From positions 6,972,707 to 7,036,706 of the forward strand of contig CM030935.1 of NCBI GenBank assembly GCA_018136815.1: DNA of 64,000 nt. Direction: 5' to 3'. The notes under the pieces were generated by a model, which did no database searches, was not told where the DNA came from, and saw only the letters and a list, made by a program, of their open reading frames with translations. A program made the translations under genes and the position numbers. Shown here one piece after another: positions 41,006-50,775 of this stretch (position 1 is the stretch's first letter; every line of letters starts with the position of its first letter). Source of the DNA: Isochrysis galbana (Eukaryota; Haptophyta; Isochrysidales; Isochrysidaceae).

Positions 41006-41604
41006 AAACACGGATAAGGTGTCGTATCAAAAAGAAAACTACAGTCGATGGTCCAGTTTCGCTGGCGCAAAAGCGCGAGCGTGGGGGGTGGGGTGGGGGG
41101 GGCACTCTGCACTCTGACCTCTAATGGCAGGGTGCCCGCGTCGTGGTCATCTATCATTTGTTACGCCCGTCGGGGACTGCTCGGGTAGAGACGCCTTAAG
41201 GGCTCAGAGCTGCGCTGCTCGCATCTGCACGACGCACGACTGACGACTGCCAGGAATTAGCAGGAATCCCCCCCCCCCCGCCGGTGGTACTGGGTACTGA
41301 GGGCTTGTAGGGGTGGGGGCTTAAAGGGGCACGCGATAGCTCGTGCCTTCTTGTGTCTTGTGTGTTGATTGTTCATTGCGCTCATGCTCATGTCTGATCC
41401 CTGTCGTGGCGTCGTGGCCAGGCGGGTAGCGGTACTAATTAGAAAATGAATCCATCTCCTGACCTTAGTAAGACCTTAGATTCGCTCTCTCCCACCTGTT
41501 TAGTAATCGCTTAAAATATACTAGAAGCATAATCCTTCCCCTTTAAAGGTTGAATGTGATAGTAGCAGGAGTAATCGCTTCTAGAGTAGTAAAGTAGGAT
41601 GTAG
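41006..41604. other. Intergenic, no gene recognised
   Basis: Mixed-composition sequence with short C/G runs. The last 200 bases are AT-rich and TAG-rich. Confidence 0.4.
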
Positions 41605-41653
41605 TACTATGTACATAGTAGTAGGAATATGCTAGCTCTACTCTAGAGTAGAG
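41605..41653. promoter_or_regulatory. Cluster of perfect palindromes upstream of the glycosyltransferase gene
   Basis: TACTATGTACATAGTA (41,605-41,620) and CTCTACTCTAGAGTAGAG (41,636-41,653) are perfect palindromes. They lie in a TAG-rich stretch about 330 bases upstream of the ATG and just before a purine-rich leader. A regulatory role is only a guess. Confidence 0.3.
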
Positions 41654-41983
41654 TACTACGTACTCTAGTAGACTAGAGCTCTATTGGGAAGCTCCCCTCC
41701 GGTGCTGCCGCGGCGGGCGCTCTCCTCCTCCTCCGTCGTGTGCTGCGAGGCGAGGAGAGACACAGAGGGAGAGGGACATGAGGGAGAGAGAGAGAAGGGG
41801 GAAAAGAGGGAGGGAGAGAGAAGTAAGTGGGCGAGGGGGTGAGAGAGAGGGGGGGGGGGGGGGGGGGCGGAGGGGCGGAAGGAGAGAAGGGTACTAGGGG
41901 AGAGGGAGAGGGGGAAGGGAAGGGAGGGGAGGGAGAACAAGGAGCGAGGGAGTGGGGCGAGCAAGGCGGGCCCTCTTTCGGAA

Positions 41984-44900
41984 ATGCAGGGCTCTCGCTC
42001 GCGGTGGCTCGTACGTATCGCGGTCGGCTGCGGCTGCGTGCTGCTGCTGCTGCGCAGCTTGAGTGGCTCAGCTGCAGAGCAGCCGCCAACGGTAGTCACC
42101 ACGACTGCCCGCACACCCATCCTGCTCGCGGCAGCCGCAGGCTCTATGCGCCAGCCGCGGGTACAACGAACTGCGTGGTGGGAGGAGGAGCTGCAGCGCA
42201 TGAGCAACGGCGTCTGTGTGAGGCACGCCTTTGTGGCGCCTACGCTGACGTGCTCGTTGCCATCGTGCAACGCGACACAGCATAAGCCAACGTTGATGGT
42301 GCATGCTGGCAAGGGCGGACGTGGGCAGCATTCAGCGGGATGGTCTGCATATCTACGGTTCGATTTGGGGGGGCTGAAAGTCACGTCCGAACGACAGCTC
42401 ATCGATGCCGAGCTCCAGCTTGTGGGTACACGGCGATGCTATCATCGGGCGACGTCTCGACTTGGCATCAACTTCACGCATAGGCTTCATTTGATACGCG
42501 GTTCGAAGCCGCCCAGAAGAGTGGACTTGCCTTCAGAGCGTAAATTACTTGCGCAGTGGTCACATGTCGTCTACGATGGGCGCTTTCGCCTGGCACTGGC
42601 GCTGGAACCCAGCGATCTATTCGGCAGGCGTCCTCGCCGATCCTTGTCGCTGCTAATCACTGACACCACGGGCGCGCATACCACTGGAGAGGGGGCTTTC
42701 TCATTTGACGAGGCAGCGATAGCGGGCTCCTCCTTGGCGTTTGACATACCGCTTATGGAGGCCGGTGCGACGTTTGAGCATCGATTTGACGCGGCGCGCA
42801 CCATTCACGAGGATCGGTCCCATGGGAAGCGAGCAGGTGCAGGGTGGATGCGCGACTCCTGCTCATATTATTCCAACGCGCGCGCGGATTTTAACGATCG
42901 ACCACTACTTCGCCTCACTTTTGCTGGGCCATGCTGCGCTGAAAGCGGCGACGGCCGAGGGCTTGGAGGTCGTCAAAGCGCTCAAACAAGGGTGGGACGG
43001 CAGAGCGACGTTCAACAACAGAACAGTGGTTTGGCTCTTGGAAGAGCAATAGGCGGAGGAGGTGGCACTCTTGATGGCCTCGAAGGCAACGAGTCGCCAC
43101 ATCTGGTCAGTATGCCGCAATGGATGAGCGAGGCGGACTGGAAATCCGCGTTGCGCATGGGCCCACCAGCGATCTCCTGGCACTCGCGCCTTGCCGCCAC
43201 ACCGCCTCCCTGGGTGATGAAGGTTGTGGCGGACGCATCTAGCCACCGTTGCAGCGGCGAGCCCCCACCAGGCCGTGGCATGGGTGGACAGCGCGCTCCG
43301 GTTGTGGGCGAGGCTCCACTTGTATCCATTATTGTGAGCTATCATAATGGCGAGGATCTCACGGCCGAGTGCGTCCGTGCCCTGTTCGCGTGCGCGGGGG
43401 AGTTACCATCAGCTGAATGGCTACTCGTCGATGATGGGTCAACAAATTCAACCGGGGAGCTGCCCATGCTGATGGCGCGACTCGCACAGACGCACGGGAT
43501 CCGGTATGAGCTGGCGCGATATCCGACGGCGGTAGGCTTCACGCTGGCAACTTCGGAGGCGGCGCGCCGCGCCAACGGCACGTACATTCTTTTCGTGAAC
43601 AATGACGCCTTCGTGACGCCTCATGCACTACGGGCAATGCTAGCGACGTTTGATGTCCATGCCGATGTGGGCGTAGTGGGTGCCAAGCTGGTAGGTGACC
43701 GTGGTGTGGTGCAGGAAGCGGGCGCTGTCATGTGGGCCGATGGCTCCGGCGCGTGGTTCCGGAAAACCTCGCAGCTTCACACGGGCCGCCAGGAGGATGC
43801 GGAGAATGTTGATCTCAACTACGTGCGCGAAACTGACTACGTCTCGGCCGCGTTTGCGCTTGTGCGACGGAGCGAATTTGTAGGGCGCTCCATGTTTGAC
43901 GTGCACTACTCTCCTGGGTACTACGAAGACACCGACCTCTCCTTCACTCTACGCCATACCGGCGGACTGCGTTCGCTCTATCAGCCGCTTGCTCTCGTGC
44001 ATCACCAATCGCATTCGACCTTTGGGGCTGAAGTGGAGGAGCGCGTTGCGCGCAACCGGCATCACTTTGTGGGCAAATGGGAAGCCGAATTGGCTAGCCA
44101 CATGCCCTCGTGTGTCGTGGCCGCTGCATGCCGGCCTCCGATGAAACGGCTGTACACGCATCTGGCGGCGACACGCCTGTACTCGTACCGGATCCTGTGG
44201 ATTGACATGATTCTCCCCGAGCCTGATCGGGACTCGGGGTCTGTACGTACCCTGACCATACTGAAAATCTTGGTCGCGATGCGTTGCCATGTCACCATTG
44301 CCACCGTGCAACGCTCGGGCCTTGGCCGCCATGCTCAATATACGCGTCTCCTTCAATTTCTCGGCGTTCGAGTCATGCCCCATCTCGCGCATCTAGCGTC
44401 GCACACCAACGCGCGAGACCCGTATGACTTCATCATCATTGCACGGCGCGACGCGTACGCCGCAGCCGCATCGCTTCTCTCGCGCAGCTATCCAACTACA
44501 CCCGTGGTTTTCGACACCGTTGACCTCCACTTTGCGCGTGAGGCTCAGCGGCGAGCCTTCCTTTCGGCACATTCCCGCGAGCCGGAGATGTTGCGAGCCA
44601 TCTTTGGGCATGACATTTTGAGCACGTTGAACGATTCCTCAGTCTCTGACGCCAAGCACGGCGCCATGCGCGCGAGAGAGCTTCGCGCTGCGGCGGCGTC
44701 TGCAGTTGCTGTAGTGGTGAGCGAGCGCGAACGAGGCGCCTTGACACACGAACTCCGCGCTGCAGGCTATGTGCCTCCATCGGTGGTTGTTATAGCCAAT
44801 GCTCATGAGCCTCAACCTTCAACTCCGGCAGACTTTCACGAGCGTGCAGGCGTCGTCTTCGTGGGCAATTTCAATCACTTGCCCAATCGTGACGCTGTTC

Positions 44901-45736
44901 TGTTTTTTGCTACACTTGTCATGCCCCGCCTCCTCGCCGACCCACGAGTCGCGGCCGACGACGGGTTCGTCTTCCACATCGTCGGCGCCAACCGGATCCC
45001 GCCTGCCATTCTTGAGCTAAACAATACGCTATTTGCTCCGAGCGCCTCGGGACGAAGGGGCCCACGTATTAAAGTCCACGGCCATGTGCCTGAGCTCCGT
45101 CCGCTCTACGGAACCATGCGGCTGTCTGTTGCCCCTCTGCGATGGGGTGCGGGGGTCAAGGGCAAAATTAATTCAGCGCACCAACTCGGAGTTCCCGTGG
45201 TGTGCACTGCCGTCGCTGCCGATGGTATGCATGCGGTGCACGAGCGAGACGTCTTGATCGCCAATGGAGTGCACGGCTTCGTGCGCGAGACCCTGCGTGC
45301 CTACTACAATGCGTCGCTGTGGGGCCGGCTCCAAGATGGAGGGCGCAGGCTTTTGGCGCGCAAGTTTTCAGCCTCACGCGCTGCGGCTGGCCTCTTCGAG
45401 GTCTTTGCGCACTTGCGCAATGCATCAATTCCGTTCGAGAGTAAGTCGCTCGGGATGGCCTCCCCATGCCATCGCGCCTACGTGGACTTGCGCTCAGCTG
45501 CCGCACTCGGCAGCTACTATTTTAACTTCACGCGATTGGATGAACACCTGCGAATATCGAACGATCGCGTACCCCATCAGACAGCGGCGTGCTCCGTGGT
45601 TCTTGCCAGCCAACGTGAAGCACGCATTCGAGCTGCACCGGGGTCTTCCTACTTTCTGAGTGTGGTCGGCTCCAACTCGGGATCCGCGTCGGTTACACTT
45701 CCTGAGAAGTCCATCCCATACCAGGCAACCACATAG
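41984..45736 (+). CDS. Fused GT2-GT4 glycosyltransferase with N-terminal signal anchor
   Basis: 1,250 codons without introns. The N-terminus is Arg-flanked and hydrophobic (WLVRIAVGCGCVLLLLRSL), a type II Golgi/ER anchor. Residues about 75-330 form a beta-rich region resembling bacterial DNRLRE-type stalk domains (WSAYLRFDLGGL, then IDAELQLVG). A family 2 transferase follows at about 445-680: VSIIVSYHNGEDLT, LLVDDGST, FVNNDAFVTP, DYVSAAFALVRRSEF and YYEDTDLSFTLR, keeping the nucleotide-binding and acidic catalytic motifs. A family 4 GT-B domain follows at about 735-1,145: RILWIDMILPEPDRDSG, FVGNFNHLPNRDAV, HGHVPELRPLYGTMRLSVAP and WGAGVKGKINSAHQLG. This tandem is common in bacterial surface-polysaccharide enzymes, so bacterial ancestry is plausible. 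A luminal enzyme making cell-surface or scale glycans is inferred. A homopurine leader precedes it. Confidence 0.85.
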   Translation: MQGSRSRWLVRIAVGCGCVLLLLRSLSGSAAEQPPTVVTTTARTPILLAAAAGSMRQPRVQRTAWWEEELQRMSNGVCVRHAFVAPTLTCSLPSCNATQHKPTLMVHAGKGGRGQHSAGWSAYLRFDLGGLKVTSERQLIDAELQLVGTRRCYHRATSRLGINFTHRLHLIRGSKPPRRVDLPSERKLLAQWSHVVYDGRFRLALALEPSDLFGRRPRRSLSLLITDTTGAHTTGEGAFSFDEAAIAGSSLAFDIPLMEAGATFEHRFDAARTIHEDRSHGKRAGAGWMRDSCSYYSNARADFNDRPLLRLTFAGPCCAESGDGRGLGGRQSAQTRVGRQSDVQQQNSGLALGRAIGGGGGTLDGLEGNESPHLVSMPQWMSEADWKSALRMGPPAISWHSRLAATPPPWVMKVVADASSHRCSGEPPPGRGMGGQRAPVVGEAPLVSIIVSYHNGEDLTAECVRALFACAGELPSAEWLLVDDGSTNSTGELPMLMARLAQTHGIRYELARYPTAVGFTLATSEAARRANGTYILFVNNDAFVTPHALRAMLATFDVHADVGVVGAKLVGDRGVVQEAGAVMWADGSGAWFRKTSQLHTGRQEDAENVDLNYVRETDYVSAAFALVRRSEFVGRSMFDVHYSPGYYEDTDLSFTLRHTGGLRSLYQPLALVHHQSHSTFGAEVEERVARNRHHFVGKWEAELASHMPSCVVAAACRPPMKRLYTHLAATRLYSYRILWIDMILPEPDRDSGSVRTLTILKILVAMRCHVTIATVQRSGLGRHAQYTRLLQFLGVRVMPHLAHLASHTNARDPYDFIIIARRDAYAAAASLLSRSYPTTPVVFDTVDLHFAREAQRRAFLSAHSREPEMLRAIFGHDILSTLNDSSVSDAKHGAMRARELRAAAASAVAVVVSERERGALTHELRAAGYVPPSVVVIANAHEPQPSTPADFHERAGVVFVGNFNHLPNRDAVLFFATLVMPRLLADPRVAADDGFVFHIVGANRIPPAILELNNTLFAPSASGRRGPRIKVHGHVPELRPLYGTMRLSVAPLRWGAGVKGKINSAHQLGVPVVCTAVAADGMHAVHERDVLIANGVHGFVRETLRAYYNASLWGRLQDGGRRLLARKFSASRAAAGLFEVFAHLRNASIPFESKSLGMASPCHRAYVDLRSAAALGSYYFNFTRLDEHLRISNDRVPHQTAACSVVLASQREARIRAAPGSSYFLSVVGSNSGSASVTLPEKSIPYQATT

Positions 45737-46173
45737 GTAGATGAGGTGGACGTTGTAGAGGAAGACCACGTCGTCGCGCGCTCAGCAGTCGTCGTTTTTT
45801 TGTGCATAGAAGGATCCCCTATTTTCTCAATCTTGCAAATCGGCTGTTTCTTTGGCTGTGTTCCAAGTCAAAGATTGTCGTCAACTTCGATGGGGACACC
45901 ATGATCTTGCCTCCACATCCCTATCCCCAATACCCCAATCATTTTCCAGACACTCCCTCCCCGTGCCCCCCGTTGCCCTGTTGCCCAACCCAGGCGGCGA
46001 AAAGCGTTCATGCTCGCCACCTCTCAAGGCGAAAAGCGTTCATTAGCCGCTTGGAGGAGGCCGCGTCAGCGCGTCAGCCCCCCCCCCCCCCTAGTGCTAC
46101 CCTGAAGGCGGAAGGGATCCACCCACGAGCAGATCTAAGATCAGGTACAACACCTGAGGCCTGAGGGCAAACT
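45737..46173. other. 3' flank of the glycosyltransferase gene
   Basis: Holds a direct repeat of GGCGAAAAGCGTTCAT (about 45,996 and 46,033) and a C-run at 46,080. No gene. Confidence 0.4.
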
Positions 46174-47290
46174 AAAAAAAAACTTCTTAATATCCTCGCC
46201 GCGCGCGCGACTCTGCATCATAACTATGCAGCCACGCCCGCTGCCTTCACTCCCCCTCCACCTGCCTTGCGGCTCGTCCCTCGTGCGCTACCTAGGGGCT
46301 GGGTGTGTGGGGTTTCCTGCAGCAGGCGGCGTGTTCCGGTCCCCGATAGGTTTTTCTCCACTTCCTCCTGTGCCATCGGGCTACCGGTTTGAGCGTTGTC
46401 CGTTTCGAGTTAAGGTGGCGAGTGGGTGTGTCTCATCGGGTCTGAGGGCTGGGGACGGGTAGGAGGGTGAGACGCGGCGGTGATTCACGTGCGATTAAGC
46501 GAGTCTACTGGCCATATTGAGCGCTTGTGCTATCGCGGTCAGATTTGTGCCCATCACTAAGGTGTCTTTGTCGTTGATCGTAAAGACAGGGGCGCAAAGC
46601 TCGCGCGGGGACTTGAGCTTCGGCTTTCTCCCTTGGGAGGCTTTGCTGGTGCGTGCGGTCGAGGTCCTGTCCGGGGGTTCAAGGCCTCTGGCTAGGGTCG
46701 TGAATCTGGCAAGGGTCCTCTCAATGACCGGCACGTGGTGGAAGGTGTAGTTGTCGAACTCTACTCTGTAGAAGTCGCTTATTATATATCGCCATGATAT
46801 AAGGTAGAGGGCTTTGAGGCTGTCCGGCGTCGGTGTGCTGGGGTATGCGAATAGCCTATCTTTGATTTTCTGGGCCGTTGTCCTGCTTTTTTCCGGCGTG
46901 TACCCTGCCACAGCTTCTATGGCCTGGAATATTTGTTGCGTGGAGGGGCATCTGGCCAGGTGCGTCGAGTTTTCGCGGTGTTTCCCGCATAGTCTGCACC
47001 TCGTGGTAGGCGCCGCGGCGAACCGGTTGCGCGTGCCTAACCTTCTATGGGTGATATGTTTGAAGTGGGGGTGCTTGTCCGTGTGTTTGAGAAGGGGGTG
47101 GGTGTAGAGTTTTGCCACGCTCGTCCATGTCGCATTCATCCTAGATGATGCGATTTCCAGGCTCTTGTTTCCAGGTCCTTCGCCGTGCGGCCACACGGTG
47201 AAGCTCAGGTACATCTAGGTTGGTAGGGTTCGTCCCTAGCGATCTAGAATTCGAGTTCTCGTTTCGTTCCTTCTAGCCTGTTTGTCAGGT
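46174..47290 (-). mobile_element. 5'-truncated LINE copy with intact C-terminal frame
   Basis: The sense strand ends (at 46,174) in GCGAGGATATTAAGAAG plus T-run. The minus-strand frame 47,214-46,495 reads 239 codons to stop: YLSFTVWPHGEGPGNK, AKLYTHPLLKHTDK, HFKHITHRRLGTRN, the knuckle CRLCGKHRENSTHLARC, WRYIISDFYRVEF and a C-terminal LTAIAQALNMASRLA. It aligns throughout with 24,300-25,004, except that the N-terminal piece matches 27,713-27,890 instead. Confidence 0.8.
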
Positions 47291-47900
47291 CTAGATTCCA
47301 GGTTTCCTCCTTTCGGGTAATCTTGACCCAAAGGAGCCAGGTCGCCTGTTGCTCGCTGCGCGCTTGTCTCAGGCTCTCGGGTTACCTTGTGAAGGCTTGT
47401 TTAGCTTCTTGCAAGGCTTGTTGTTTCTTGTTGGGTTCCGGTTCTTTCTTGGGACCTGCTCACTTTCGTTGTTGTCCAGGCCTGTTCTTCGTAGGTTCTG
47501 CTTGGCCTGGTTAGGGTTTCGTTGAATCCCCGCGTTCGGCGTTCGTCTTGGCGTTCGGAAATTTCCTCTCACATTCCCTAGGTCCGCTACCCTTGGCTTG
47601 TAGGTCCTTGCTTCTTTCTTCTCGGTCAAGGTTTTGGCGAGCGAGTCGGTTGCTCTATCCGCTCGAGATTTGAGGTTTAATTTGCTATCTCCCCTTGGAG
47701 ATCGGTGTAGGTTCGCTTCCTAGGTGAGGGAATCTTTCCCCTTGATGCAAGCTACATGCAAGCCCTTGGCCCCTTTGGTGTTTCTTCCCCTTGGTTGCTA
47801 CTCAGGGTTGTTCGTTAGAAGCGTCTAGAAGGTTCACGCTCAACGGCAAGATTTCCTCTGTCGTGAAGACATCTCGTTGCGATCTGTATCCAAAGTGATC
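47291..47900. other. Unassigned sequence before the gap
   Basis: A minus-strand frame at 47,369-47,629 is very basic and polar (TEKKEARTYKPRVADL...), possibly retroelement-derived, but without a recognisable domain. Confidence 0.3.
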
Positions 47901-48000
47901 NNNNNNNNNNNNNNNNNNNNNNNNNNNNNNNNNNNNNNNNNNNNNNNNNNNNNNNNNNNNNNNNNNNNNNNNNNNNNNNNNNNNNNNNNNNNNNNNNNNN
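47901..48000. other. Assembly gap (100 N)
   Basis: Run of exactly 100 N. It hides the last residues of the prolyl 4-hydroxylase. Confidence 1.
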
Positions 48001-50195
48001 ATAACCAAAAGTTCGCTGAATACTTGGTCTTGTCGGGCATGAGCACGTCACAGCCACCGTGCAAGGAGAGATCATCCATTTGGCCGTTGGCAAGCATCGA
48101 GTAGAAGATAATGACCTGTGCGCACAGGGACCGAACGCGATGAGCTTCGTTTCCGTAACCGCGTGCGATAAAAACAATGAGGTCTCACCTTGCCCTCCTT
48201 GGGATACACTGAAAGGCCCTTCGAGCAATCAAAGTAATCCCTAGGCTGCGGCCCTCCGTTCGGCATCTCAGGCGTTGCAGCACGCGGGAAGTTGGTCTGT
48301 CCACCGCCCGTAGCCGGGTCGACCCCCTCGTCCACAACTGAGTTCAGATAGAAAAAAACCGTGGCCAGTCTGTTCTTTGCGCCATGCTCGACTGAGCGGA
48401 GCATTTCGGCGTTTGTGGCGTATGCTGCGGGGTCAAAGTAATCGTGGTGGGCTGAGTAGTGTTCTAGATGGTTGTACTGAAGCACCTGCACGCAGAGGAA
48501 CAGGCGGGCCGCAAGTTGGTTGTTCGCCGAGGGGAGGGTTTAATCTGGCGTGAAGGCCATCCGTCGCGTGAGTGGCATTGAGGAATTCGTCGACTTTATC
48601 CCTACCACCTCCCGCGTGCGGCAACGGAAGCCGACGAGGGGATGGCCCACGGCAAAGCTGGAGAGCTTGGCGGAGGGGAGAGGCAAACACTGGCTCCTAG
48701 ACTCACCTGTATGTACTCTGCATGTGAGATGGGCACTCGAGTGAGCCAAGAGACGCGCTTGTCGATTCGTTCGAGAACAGGGTCGTGGGTGGTGGGTAGA
48801 AAGTATTGAGAGGAGGTCCGAAACTCTTTGGCGGCCTTGCCTCTATCCGCATCCTTGAGCGCAACGCCCGATTTGGCCATGTGCGGCTTTGCCTTGTTGA
48901 TGATGTGGTGGTTCTCGCCTGCAAGCAAGAGAACAGTGCAAGGTTTAGGCTGCGTGTGGTAGGTATGCGTGTGCTGCGATGCGGTGCGACGGGGTTGCGC
49001 TCGAGTGCAGAAAGAGCGGCGCATGGAAGCACCCAAATGTGGCAATCGCTAACCTTCCGTGAGAAAGTTTTCCACCTCGACAACGAGTGGCCGAAGTGAC
49101 ACGGTCACCACACGAGTCGTGACATTTGGAGCAACCAATCCTGGAATGAGATGCGCGTGACCAACCTGTCATGCGTTTGCAAGGACGCGCAACGTGAGAT
49201 CACACCTCGAAAGCATGCAGGCCTCGTCGCTCTCAAGGAGAGAAGCACAAGCAGAGAACTTCAGCAGTGCCGAGATCGCAGGCCAACTTAAGAGCCACCC
49301 ACACCTCGACTGGGGGCCAAAGCCATTGGCCTCCTTCCATGCAGAGGAGCCGCACGGCCGCCGTATTGCGCCCGTCGCCTGCGAGTCGCAGCGTTCCCAT
49401 CAGACCATCGACCTGCTCAAGGCGGCAGGAACCGCATCTCAGTCTTGGAGGCATCGTGCAACAGGTGGAAGCGCAACAGTTAGCAGGGCCTCGTGAAATG
49501 GAGGCGAGGCGTGACCTCACCGTCACAACACGGACGCCCCGATCGGTGAATAGTCCAGACGGCTGGTACTCTCCCGTCGGAGTCCTGGGCGGTCGGATGA
49601 AGCCAATGGCCTTCTGCACCGTCGCCATCAGATGCTCGCCCTTGCGCAAGTTTGCAGGGAGAAGCGCGATGCGCGAGGGCCGGTCGCGCCGGAGCATCGA
49701 GTCGTAGATGGCGAGGGTGGCGGACGCCTCTGCGCCCTTCCTCCGCGCCGCCGACTCCGGTGGCGGCGGCAGCACGCAAACGACATGCATGCCAGCAACT
49801 TCGTGCGGAGAGAGGAGCCCAGCCGCATCGCAGCTCTTGAGCGCCTCCTCGCTCGGCCAGACATCGGGCGCTTGTGCGCGCGCAAAGAGCGCGGGCCAGT
49901 CCACCCCATCAATCTGCGGGCACTCCGCCCAGCCGCCGACGCACACCCCCGGCTCGGCAGGCCCTGGATCAGAGAGAGAGGCTGCAGAGCGTGTCTCTGC
50001 GACACTCTGCCTCGCTCTCTCCGACGCCGGGTCGGGCGCGGGCGCGGGCCAGGAGACGTAGCCGATGGTGAGGAACAGCTGTAGTCCAACGGCCACCACG
50101 ATCAGCCCGACGTGCTCGCGCACCCACGAGCGCTTCGACCCCGAGGCAGCGGCGGCCGCCCGCTTGTTGGCCTTCTTGGCGCCGCTGCCGCCCAT
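48001..50195 (-). CDS. Prolyl 4-hydroxylase, ER membrane-anchored (five exons, 3' end in gap)
   Basis: A 2-oxoglutarate/Fe(II) dioxygenase hydroxylating proline in secreted, Pro-rich proteins. Exons, phases consistent: 49,521-50,195; 49,054-49,165; 48,707-48,918; 48,189-48,485; 48,001-48,115 (into the gap). ATG 50,193-50,195 starts MGGSGAKKANKR; a type II anchor follows (VGLIVVAVGLQLFLTIGYVSW). Exon 1 also encodes an unusual luminal region of about 170 residues before the catalytic fold. Catalytic core: VVEVENFLTE, RTSSQYFL, LQYNHLEHYSAHHDYFDP (H-x-D iron ligands), NRLATVFFYLN, GGQTNFPRA, CSKGLSVYPKEGK, SLHGGCDV (distal His) and KYSANFW (2-oxoglutarate-binding Lys). All active-site residues are present. 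Its substrates could include the kind of PPSP-rich protein encoded at 1-6,652, but that link is speculative. Confidence 0.9.
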
Positions 50196-50775
50196 CGCTC
50201 GCGCGCGCGCGGCCACAAGGAAGGGGGAGAGGGGAACCTTACTCTAGCTGCTCTAACTGTAGAGAGTAGAACCGTTGAGAACTGAAGAGTAGTCTTGTAG
50301 AGCATCTTGTTATCTTGTTGGCGAGCTTAGTACTACTAGCTAGCTTCCCGACCGTGGTGTTGTATCGCCAAATCGCCGCCGCGAGCGCGGGGCTATCGCG
50401 CGCGAAGACGATGAGTTCAACCCCAGCCGGAAGACGAATTCTCATGGAGAAGTGATCTGCCCGGTGGCTCACGCCCTCCGAGAGGGCACTCTTCACTCTT
50501 CACTCTTCGTCATATCCATCAATTCTGTCATGCGTCATGCGATGGGCGCCACTATCGATCGCCATGCGGCGCATTTGTTGTATGTCACACTCATATATCT
50601 CGTTGTTGTCGACGAGGTGACACACGACGTCGACGTAGTTTGCCTGAATGGCCACAGCACCGAGATGGTCATCTTCATCTTTCATCTTCACCGTTAGCGT
50701 GGATGAGAAAGAGAAAGGTTTGCTGAGAGCTGAGAGTGGCACAAATTTGATTATTATTGTTATATGTATATTGTA
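50196..50775. other. 5' flank of the prolyl 4-hydroxylase gene
   Basis: Tandem-like CTCTTCACTCTTCACTCTTC at about 50,490. No gene recognised. Confidence 0.4.

Noticed and set aside
49233-49520. C-terminal 96 codons of the first prolyl-hydroxylase frame
   Set aside because: Read-through of intron 1. The GT at 49,520 and acceptor at 49,166 restore the conserved catalytic sequence in frame.
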